A stretch of DNA of 64,000 nucleotides from an uncultured Mucilaginibacter sp. (lineage in GTDB: Bacteria > Bacteroidota > Bacteroidia > Sphingobacteriales > Sphingobacteriaceae): positions 1-64,000 of the forward strand of contig CAIPFE010000059.1 in the NCBI GenBank assembly GCA_903864275.1, read 5' to 3'. The notes beneath the pieces were generated by a model that was not told where the DNA came from, searched no databases, and was given only the letters and a program-made list of their open reading frames with translations. Below are positions 7,891 to 15,900 of this stretch, piece after piece; position 1 is the stretch's first letter, and each line of letters begins with the position of its first letter. The position numbers and the translations under genes were made by a program.

Positions 7891-8107
7891 TAGTTCATGG
7901 ATCATGGTTCATAGTTCATGGTAGAAAATAGGTAGAATAGCAGATAGTTCATGGTTCATAGTAGAAATTTTAGGGATTAGTTATGTACGATGAAAGAATA
8001 ACTATATTAGCCTTTACTAAGTTGGGATGTTAAAGCCCGGCTATAAGCCACCAACCTTCCGGCTATGAACCATGAACTATGAACTATGAACTTCCCACCA
8101 TGAACTA
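7891..8107. repeat. Inverted 7-bp word arrays (ATGAACT-type) flanking the SGNH gene start
   Basis: The left part (7891-7964) repeats TAGTTCATGG/TTCATAG words. The right part (8063-8107) runs as heptamers ATGAACC, ATGAACT, ATGAACT and onward. An 18-base segment at 7944-7961 is the exact reverse complement of 8063-8080. The right array contains the ATG of the next gene. The array falls between two divergent genes. Confidence 0.75.
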
Positions 8108-8870
8108 CATTAAACCCAACTCCACCCGCCGCAGCTTTATAAAAAGCGCCTCTGTTGGCACCATCGCCGCTTTGGCTTTACCGAATATCGTTTCGGCTGC
8201 TTTTTCTAAAGAGACTATTAAGAAGGTAGATTTTAATAAAGATGATGTTATCCTTTTCCAGGGGGATTCCATTACCGACTGGGGACGCGACCACACCAAC
8301 ACCATACCCAATAATACAAGCGCGCTGGGTTCGGGCTACGCTTTAGTAACGGCCGCGCAGCTGCTGCTTCAATATCCCGATAAAAACCTGCAAATTTATA
8401 ACAAAGGCATCAGTGGCAACAAAGTGTACCAGTTGGCCGAACGCTGGGATGTCGACTGCCTGGCTTTGAAACCCAATGTATTAAGCATTCATATCGGCGT
8501 AAATGATTACTGGCATACCATAACCGCCGGCTATACCGGCACCATAGATACCTATACCACCGATTACCATAAACTGCTCGACCGTACCAAACAGGTTTTG
8601 CCAAATGTAAAACTGGTGATCTGCGAGCCTTTCGCGCTAAAAGGCGTTAAAGCAGTTGATGATAAATGGTATCCTACTTTTGACCTGTTCAGGAAAGCTG
8701 CCCGCGATATTGCCAGAGAATACGATGCAACATTTGTACCCTTCCAGGCCGCTTTTGATAAAGCCGTTGAATCAGCGCCGGCTGCTTACTGGAATCTTGA
8801 TGGGGTGCATCCCAGTATCGCAGGGGAGGCTTTAATGGCGAGGGCGTGGATGGAAAGTGTTACTGGTTAG
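8100..8870 (+). CDS. Tat-exported SGNH/GDSL hydrolase
   Basis: 256 residues from the ATG at 8100. An in-frame ATG at 8079 would add seven residues encoded wholly by the word repeat, so I chose the later one, although it also lies in a repeat copy. TRRSFIKSASVGTIAALALP is a Tat signal. The SGNH blocks are clear: block I FQGDSITDWG with nucleophile Ser, block II GISGNKV with Gly, block III HIGVNDYW with Asn, and block V DGVHPS with Asp and His. It is probably a periplasmic esterase that removes acyl groups from glycans. It is divergent from the Gfo/Idh/MocA and isomerase pair, and all three share Tat export. Confidence 0.85.
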   Translation: MNYIKPNSTRRSFIKSASVGTIAALALPNIVSAAFSKETIKKVDFNKDDVILFQGDSITDWGRDHTNTIPNNTSALGSGYALVTAAQLLLQYPDKNLQIYNKGISGNKVYQLAERWDVDCLALKPNVLSIHIGVNDYWHTITAGYTGTIDTYTTDYHKLLDRTKQVLPNVKLVICEPFALKGVKAVDDKWYPTFDLFRKAARDIAREYDATFVPFQAAFDKAVESAPAAYWNLDGVHPSIAGEALMARAWMESVTG

Positions 8871-8934
8871 CAACTTTAAAATAGAACAGTAATAAAGAAT
8901 TTAAGTTATTATTATATCATTTTATACCTTTGAT

Positions 8935-8942
8935 TTAAAATC
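8935..8942 (+). promoter_or_regulatory. -7 promoter box for the small membrane protein
   Basis: TACCTTTG matches TAnnTTTG exactly, 26 bases before the ATG at 8969. The region upstream is very AT-rich and no clear -33 TTTG is seen. The box supports the view that the small gene downstream is expressed by itself. Confidence 0.5.
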
Positions 8943-8968
8943 CTTTACCTGTAATTTATCGCAAAAAA

Positions 8969-9247
8969 ATGGATGACAAGCATTTCTCATTTAAAAAGAT
9001 ATTTTGGGCGATCATTTTTTTTATGATACCATTTACCTTATTAGCGAGCTTTTTAGCTTTATTTAATATAGTGGGTGTCGATTTTAATGGCACCCTTCGT
9101 TACGGAATAGTTGGTTTCATTATACCCATTTTATTTTTCCCATTTATGGGGATTATGTTTAGCGGTCTTTGCTGGATTATTTTGAACCTGGGAAATATAC
9201 TTCACAACGGATTTTTAAAATTGATAAACAGGAAGCCGGTGCGGTGA
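8969..9247 (+). CDS. Small two-helix membrane protein of unknown function
   Basis: 92 residues. A short basic N-terminus (DDKHFSFKK) is followed by two hydrophobic helices, about residues 12-34 (IFWAIIFFMIPFTLLASFLALF) and 45-72, and then a basic tail ending NRKPVR. I do not recognise the family. A consensus -7 box upstream and a normal start support it as a real gene. The neighbours (SGNH hydrolase and ABC-F) give no clue to its role. Confidence 0.55.
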   Translation: MDDKHFSFKKIFWAIIFFMIPFTLLASFLALFNIVGVDFNGTLRYGIVGFIIPILFFPFMGIMFSGLCWIILNLGNILHNGFLKLINRKPVR

Positions 9248-9291
9248 TCGGTCCGTTTTTTGTTTTGTTCTTATTTTTTCATTTCTAATCC

Positions 9292-9366
9292 TTCAAAATT
9301 CGTCATTCAAAATTCATTATTCGTTATTTTACACGACACACTAATGACTTAATGACCAATGACCTA
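9292..9366. repeat. 7-bp period word array before the ABC-F gene
   Basis: TTCAAAATTC occurs at 9292-9301 and at 9306-9315, 14 bases apart (two heptamers), followed by related ATTCATTATTCG words. A second word, AATGAC, repeats three times between 9343 and 9363. The array ends ten bases before the ABC-F -7 box. Confidence 0.5.
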
Positions 9367-9376
9367 ATCAAAATCG

Positions 9377-9384
9377 TATCTTTG
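9377..9384 (+). promoter_or_regulatory. -7 promoter box of the ABC-F gene, abutting the start codon
   Basis: TATCTTTG matches TAnnTTTG exactly and ends 7 bases before the ATG at 9392. If transcription begins about 4 bases after the box, the leader would be only a few bases long. Confidence 0.55.
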
Positions 9385-9391
9385 CGGCGAA

Positions 9392-11317
9392 ATGATCGCT
9401 ATAAATAATCTTACGTTCGAGATCGGTGCGCGCGCCTTATATGATGAAGCTAACTGGCATATAAAACCGGGCGAAAAAATTGGCCTTATCGGCGCCAATG
9501 GCACCGGGAAAACTACCCTGTTGAAAATTATTGTCGGTGATTATACGCCTACGTCCGGCAGCATATCCATGGCTAAGGACCTAACTATCGGTTACCTTAA
9601 CCAGGACCTTCTCTCCTACTCGTCGGACAAAAATATACTGCATGTGGCTATGGAGGCTTTTGAGCGCCAGAACCAACTGCATGATGAGATTGAAAACTTA
9701 CTGCAAAAGCTTGAAACCGAATACACCGAGGACCTGCTGCATAAGCTTAGCGACAAACAGCACGAGTTTGAATTGCTTGACGGTTATAATATTGAATACA
9801 AGGCCCACGAAATTTTAGCCGGTTTAGGTTTCACCGAACCGGATACCCACCGCAAACTCAGCGAGTTTTCGGGCGGATGGCGGATGCGGGTGATGCTGGC
9901 TAAAATTTTATTGCAGGCGCCTGATATTTTACTGCTGGATGAGCCCACCAACCACCTCGACTTACCTTCCATACAATGGCTGGAGGACTATTTAAAGGCT
10001 TTTGACGGCGCGGTGGTCATAGTATCGCACGACAGGTGGTTTTTGGATAAAGTGATCAACCGTACAGTTGAAGTACGCAAGGGCAAACTTACCGTTTACG
10101 CGGGCAATTACTCTTTCTACCTGGAAGAAAAAGCCCAGCGCGAGGAAATTCAGAAAGGCGAGTATAAAAACCAGCAATCAAAAATAAAACAGGAAGAGCG
10201 TTTGATTGAACGTTTCAGGGCCAAAGCGTCTAAGGCAAAAATGGCGCAGTCGCGTATCAAAGCATTGGACAAGCTGGAGCGTGTGGATGATGTGGATGAT
10301 GATAACCCAACGGTAAATTTCAGCTTCCGGTTTTCAAAACAATCGGGCAGGCATGTGATAACCATGGAGAATATCACCAAAAAATATCCGGCCATTGATA
10401 TTTTAACCCATGCCGAAGCTGTTATTGAAAAAGGCGATAAAATTGCCCTTATCGGCGCCAACGGCAAAGGTAAATCAACCCTGCTGCGTATCATCGCAAA
10501 CGCCGATAAGGATTTTACCGGCAAATGCGTAACCGGGCACAATGTGACGGAAACCTTTTTTGCCCAGCACCAATTGGAGGCGCTGCACCTTGAAAATACC
10601 GCTTTACAGGAATTGCAGTCCTTCGCACCACGGCATACAGAAACCGAGCTGCGCAATATATTAGGCTCGTTTTTGTTTACCGGCGATGATGTATTTAAAA
10701 AAATAAAAGTGCTATCGGGCGGCGAAAAGTCACGTGTGGCTTTGGCAAAAGCGCTTACCGCCGATGCTAATTTCCTGATACTGGATGAGCCTACCAACCA
10801 CCTTGATATACAGTCGGTAAATATATTGGTGCAGGCCCTGCAGCAATTTGAAGGTACATTTATCGTTGTTTCGCACGATCGCTTTTTCCTCGATAATGTG
10901 GCCAACAAGATCTGGTTTATTGAAGACCACCAGATAAAACAATACCCCGGCACTTATGCCGAGTTTGACGTGTGGTATGCAAAACGCAAACTGGAGCCAA
11001 AAAGTGCGTTAACTCCTGCTCCTCAGCCAAAAAAAGAAGAAAAAAAGGAGACCGCGCCAGCCAAACAGCATTCAGACAACAAGTTTCAGCAATTAAAAAA
11101 ACTAAACCAGGACCTGGCAAAAATGGAAGAGCATATGGCGGAGCTGGAACGCAGCGTAAAGCAACTGGAAGCCCAGCTTGGCGATGAGAACTTATATAAT
11201 GACCTTGCCAAATTGAAGGACATCAATACTAATTACGAGAAAAAGAAGTTAGAATTGGGCCATATACAGCTAAAATGGGAAACTTTGGCCGAACAGATCA
11301 TGGAACTGGAAGCTTGA
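9392..11317 (+). CDS. ABC-F family ATPase (Uup-like translation factor)
   Basis: 641 residues with two ABC domains in one chain and no membrane segment. The first domain has Walker A GANGTGKTT (about 34-42), signature SGGW and Walker B ILLLDEPTNHLD (about 180-190). The second has GANGKGKST (about 353) and LSGGEKSR then LILDEPTNHLD (about 463). A lysine-rich linker (about 230-310) joins them, and a C-terminal coiled coil (about 565-641) is typical of Uup. ABC-F proteins bind the ribosomal E site and act on stalled or early elongation complexes. A resistance role is less likely, as it resembles the housekeeping type. Confidence 0.9.
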   Translation: MIAINNLTFEIGARALYDEANWHIKPGEKIGLIGANGTGKTTLLKIIVGDYTPTSGSISMAKDLTIGYLNQDLLSYSSDKNILHVAMEAFERQNQLHDEIENLLQKLETEYTEDLLHKLSDKQHEFELLDGYNIEYKAHEILAGLGFTEPDTHRKLSEFSGGWRMRVMLAKILLQAPDILLLDEPTNHLDLPSIQWLEDYLKAFDGAVVIVSHDRWFLDKVINRTVEVRKGKLTVYAGNYSFYLEEKAQREEIQKGEYKNQQSKIKQEERLIERFRAKASKAKMAQSRIKALDKLERVDDVDDDNPTVNFSFRFSKQSGRHVITMENITKKYPAIDILTHAEAVIEKGDKIALIGANGKGKSTLLRIIANADKDFTGKCVTGHNVTETFFAQHQLEALHLENTALQELQSFAPRHTETELRNILGSFLFTGDDVFKKIKVLSGGEKSRVALAKALTADANFLILDEPTNHLDIQSVNILVQALQQFEGTFIVVSHDRFFLDNVANKIWFIEDHQIKQYPGTYAEFDVWYAKRKLEPKSALTPAPQPKKEEKKETAPAKQHSDNKFQQLKKLNQDLAKMEEHMAELERSVKQLEAQLGDENLYNDLAKLKDINTNYEKKKLELGHIQLKWETLAEQIMELEA

Positions 11318-11319
11318 TT

Positions 11320-11354
11320 GATTTCGGATGTCGGATTTTCGATTTCGGATTTAG
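11320..11354. repeat. 7-bp period word array (GATTTCG-type)
   Basis: Five heptamers follow one another: GATTTCG, GATGTCG, GATTTTC, GATTTCG and GATTTAG. GATTTCGGAT is exact at 11320-11329 and 11341-11350. It begins right after the ABC-F stop codon (11315-11317) and ends about 40 bases before the next start. Confidence 0.65.
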
Positions 11355-11396
11355 TTTTATTTGGGAGAATTTTGGATATGCAACAATAATACCCCG

Positions 11397-12653
11397 ATGA
11401 AGAAATTTTACACGTTGCTGCTCTTGTCGCTGATCACATTGGGCACTTTCGCCCAATCCGCTTATGATAACTCAGTTTTTCGTCACGAGATAAAAAGCGT
11501 TGAGTTTTACAATACAGCAAAAAAAGCTTCGTTCCCGATAATTACACTTGGTTCCACTGAGAAGGTGTTGCTGACTTTTGATAACCTGGTCGGCGGTACT
11601 CAAAATTATTCTTATACTATCGAACATTGCGATGCCGACTGGAATTCATCCAACCTGTCTACGCTTGATTACTTACAGAACTACAGCGACGACAGGATAA
11701 CCGACTATAGCTACTCTACCAATACCACGCAAAAGTTCACACATTACCAGCTTAGGCTACCGAATGTTAATATTGCCCCAAAAATCCCGGGTAATTATAT
11801 CTTAAAGGTTTTTGAGGATGGCGACCAATCGAAACTTGTTATTACAAGAAGATTATATGTGGTTAGCCCGAAAATTTCCATTAATGCGCAAATGACGCCT
11901 TCAAACGATAATTCGACGAGGCAAACCAATCAAAAAATAAATTTCACGCTTGATTACGGGACCCTCCGGGTGCAAAACCCCAGCGGCGACCTTCGTACAA
12001 TTATAATGCAAAACGCGCGAAGCGAAACAGCAATATTAAATAACCAGCCAACGTACATACGGGGTACACAGCTTGAATTTAGCGACGTAACTCAAAATGA
12101 TTTCCCGGGAGGCAACGAATTCAGGCATTTTGATACCCGGAGCTTAAAATTAAATTCCATAAATATTTTGCGTATCTACCGCGATACCGCCAATACCGTT
12201 ATACTTACCACCGACCCTGACCTGGGGCAGTCCGCTTATATTACCCAGTACGATTTGAATGGCAACTTTTACGTACTTAACCAGGACGGCGTTGACCCGC
12301 GAACCGATGCCGATTACGCTTATATGTATTTTACGCTCGCTGCAAAAAGATCGCCCGATGAGGGCACACCTTATATTGTTGGCAAGTTTAACGACTATAA
12401 ACTGGATGAGAACAGCAAAATGCGTTACGATGCCGCCAATAACAAATTTGCAGCCCGGCTTTTTTTAAAACAAGGCGTATATGACTACACTTATGTTTGG
12501 GTTGATAAAGCCGGCAAAGCAGACGATACCGCTTTGGAAGGTAGCCACTATGAAACCGAAAACGATTACCAGTTTTTGGTTTACTACCGCCCCCCAGGCG
12601 CCCGCTGGGAAGAGCTTATTGGTTATAAACTGCTGAATACAGCGCAAAAATGA
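11397..12653 (+). CDS. Type IX secretion system plug protein (DUF5103 family)
   Basis: 418 residues from the ATG at 11397, chosen because it gives a clean Sec signal MKKFYTLLLLSLITLGTFAQ; an earlier in-frame ATG at 11361 would put 12 polar residues in front of it. The mature part starts YDNSVFRHEIKSVEFYN and contains TIEHCDADW, as in DUF5103 proteins. Family members include the Plug protein that closes the periplasmic side of the SprA translocon in Flavobacterium johnsoniae. No other T9SS component is in the window. The next genes, tamB and tamL, are also outer-membrane assembly genes. Confidence 0.8.
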   Translation: MKKFYTLLLLSLITLGTFAQSAYDNSVFRHEIKSVEFYNTAKKASFPIITLGSTEKVLLTFDNLVGGTQNYSYTIEHCDADWNSSNLSTLDYLQNYSDDRITDYSYSTNTTQKFTHYQLRLPNVNIAPKIPGNYILKVFEDGDQSKLVITRRLYVVSPKISINAQMTPSNDNSTRQTNQKINFTLDYGTLRVQNPSGDLRTIIMQNARSETAILNNQPTYIRGTQLEFSDVTQNDFPGGNEFRHFDTRSLKLNSINILRIYRDTANTVILTTDPDLGQSAYITQYDLNGNFYVLNQDGVDPRTDADYAYMYFTLAAKRSPDEGTPYIVGKFNDYKLDENSKMRYDAANNKFAARLFLKQGVYDYTYVWVDKAGKADDTALEGSHYETENDYQFLVYYRPPGARWEELIGYKLLNTAQK

Positions 12654-12928
12654 ACCGCGATTTCCATGATTTAAGGATGACGGGATTAAATATTGTTAAA
12701 TCCTGAATTTAATATTTCATTTTTGTTCACTGTGCACAAATAACTCGATATTATTTCGATGTAAACTCTATGCATTAAAAAAATCAACCTGCTTTCATTT
12801 ATTATAAGTTTATGCTGAGTATTATAATTCCGATAAAAAATATTTCATCAAAATTCATCCCTCCGCAAAACTTTTAGCACATTATTTGATTAATACATAA
12901 AAAAATAGTTTTAACATTTGATAAATTA

Positions 12929-15900
12929 ATGCCTTTGGAACGATTTGGACGTATTGCCCTTAAAACTATTCTCTGGATAATTGCAAGTGTCATCTTTTTG
13001 GTGCTACTTGTAATAATTTTGATACAATTGCCCTCCGTGCAAAATTTTGTGAAGGATAAGGCTGTAACTTTTATACAGGGGAAAATCCACACTAAAGTAA
13101 AAATCGGTCACATTAGTTTGGGCCTGCCCAAATTGATCGTGCTGGAAGACGTTTATTTTGAAGATCAGAAAAAAGATACCCTCATAGCCGGCGATAAATT
13201 AAAACTTGATATCAGCTTGTTAAAACTGCTCAGCCACAAAGTAGAAATTAATGAAATTGACCTGCAGGGAATTACCGCGAACGTAAGCCGCGGCGCCGAC
13301 AGTGTATTTAATTTCGACTACATCATGAAAGCTTTTACAAGCGAACAAAAAAAGCCTGTGAAGCCAACGGATACAGCATCCACTATGAAGTTTTCTATCG
13401 ATAAGGTTATCCTTGACAATATCCACGTGGGTTACAACGATAAGATCACCGGTTATAATGTAAAATTCTTATTGGGGCATTTTGACACCCGTATTAAGGA
13501 TTTTGATATGGATAAAATGAAATTTACCATTCCAAAGATCAACTTATCGAACGTAGACGCGCTTATCATTCAAAGCCCCACCCCGCAATCCATAGCAAAG
13601 GCGGCTATCGATACCGCCATTAACCCGATAACAATGACCCTTAACCTGGGCACGATTGATATTTCGAAGATAAAAGTTGATTACCGCAGCAATCAAATGT
13701 CCTCTAAAGTCGACCTGGGCAAATTATTGGTAGAGATGGACAAGATCGATCTCAAAAATCAAAAGGTGGGGATCAAAAATATTGAGCTGAATGATACAAA
13801 AGCGGGTATCACCTTCGCAAAACCCGAATCGGTTAAAAAAGCTATTGTAAAAGCGGTTAAAAAACTGGATACCCTGGTAGCCTCGCCGCAAAATTCAAAG
13901 GGCTGGACGGCCAGCCTGGCAAAGATCAGCTTCAGCAATGATAATATTAAGTATGATAACAACGCGCAAAGCCCGGTAGCCAAAGGGCTTGATTTCGGGC
14001 ATATGAATATTCGCGACCTTAATGCAGATGCTGAAAATATAGCTTATAGCACGGATACCATTTCGGGACGGATCAACTCGTTTACGTTCAGCGAAAAAAG
14101 CGGGCTCATTATTAAAAAGTTTCACACCACGTTTTTGTACGGGCCGAAGAGTTCTTACTTAAAGGATCTTTACGTTGAAACGCCTCAAACGGTTATACAA
14201 AAACAGCTGCAGGTGAGCTATCCTTCTATAGCCTCATTGAGCACTGATCTGGGCAAACTATCTATAAATGCTAACCTTGATGGCAGCCGGCTGGGCCTTA
14301 AAGATGTTTTGCTGCTGGTGCCTTCTATGGCAACCATGGATCCCTTTAAACATGCACCAAATGCTGTCTTCAGGATTGACGGGCGGGTTACCGGCAAGGT
14401 AAATAACCTGCGCATCCCGAGCCTTGAAATTAGAGGACTGAGCAATACACGTATAAAAGCATCGGCTATTATCAAGGGGTTGCCCGATGTAAATAAATCA
14501 TATTTCGATCTGACCATTGATGACTTTAATACCGGCAGCGCCGATATTGCAAAACTTGTTTCGCCGGGCGTAATACCATCTTCTGTTACCATCCCGGCCA
14601 ATTTAAACCTGAAAGGCACCTTTAAAGGCGGCATGTACAACTTTGCTACGCGAATGGGCCTGCGATCAACATATGGGGCGGTTGATCTGGTTGCGACTAT
14701 GAAAAACGGCAATAGCAAAACCGGGGCAACATATTCGGCAAACATAAAAGCGAATGACCTTAATGTTGGCGCATTGACAAAGCAGCCGCAAACCGTCGGC
14801 AACATTACTTTAACCGCCAATATAAAAGGAACGGGCCTTGACCCAAAAAAAGCTAACCTGCAGTTTAGTGGGGATGTGGTAAAAGCAAATGTAAAGGGTT
14901 ATCTATATCAGCATCTTGTCCTTTCGGGAACTGCACATGATGGCAACTATACCGCGAAGGCCCGCATGAAGGACCCTAATATTAATTTCAGCCTCGATGG
15001 CAAAGCCGATGTGAATAAAAAATACCCATCGGTAAATGCCACGTTGATGATTGACAGCATTAACCTGCAAAAGCTGAATTTTACAAAGGACCCGATGCTG
15101 GTTCATGGGAAAATAGTGGCTGATGTCCCCACTGCCGATCCTGATTATTTAAATGCAAATATTGTTATAACCGACCTGCTTGTAACCCAAAAAACTCAGG
15201 TGATCCGGCTGGATACCGTGAGTTTGGTTTCGACCGCAAATGCCGACAGCAGTACCATAAAGTTAAAGGCCCCTATGCTTTATGCCCACATGGCCGGAAA
15301 ATATAAACTTACCGAAATAGGTACCGCTTTGCAGGATGTTACCAACAAATATTTCAATACGGCCATTGCCAACACGACAGCTAAAGCCAAACCAAAATAC
15401 TCGCCGGAGCAGTTTGCGTTTGATATGCGCCTGGTTAAAACACCTTTAACCGCTCAGCTCATCCCATCCCTGAAAAAGCTTGACCCGGTACTGATAAACG
15501 GTCATTTTAACAGCCAAACCGGCGACTTGGTGGTGAACGGCTCCATGCCAAGAGTGGTTTATGGTACAAACACCATTAATAATTTAAAACTTGCCATAAA
15601 CACCGGCAATAATGCGCTTAACTATAATATAACGGTTGATGAAATCAAGGCGTCGTCATCACTTGATCTTTTAAACACCAGCTTATCGGGCAGCGCGCAA
15701 AATGATAAGCTGAATATCAGCTTGCAGGTGCGTGATGCTGCTAAAAAAGAACGGTACCGGCTGGCAGGTGTGTTCAGCATATTGCCAAACGAATACCAGT
15801 TCAGCTTCCTTCAAAACGGGTTGCTGCTAAATTATACCGCCTGGACAGTTAATGCAGATAACGCGTTGCAGTTTGGCAGTAAGGGCATAATGGCCAAAGA

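Noticed and set aside
12657..12712. Possible further word array or terminator after the T9SS plug gene
   Set aside because: GATTT/GGATT words recur and a 5-base stem (GGATT/AATCC) can form, but spacing is irregular and pairing weak, so it was not listed.
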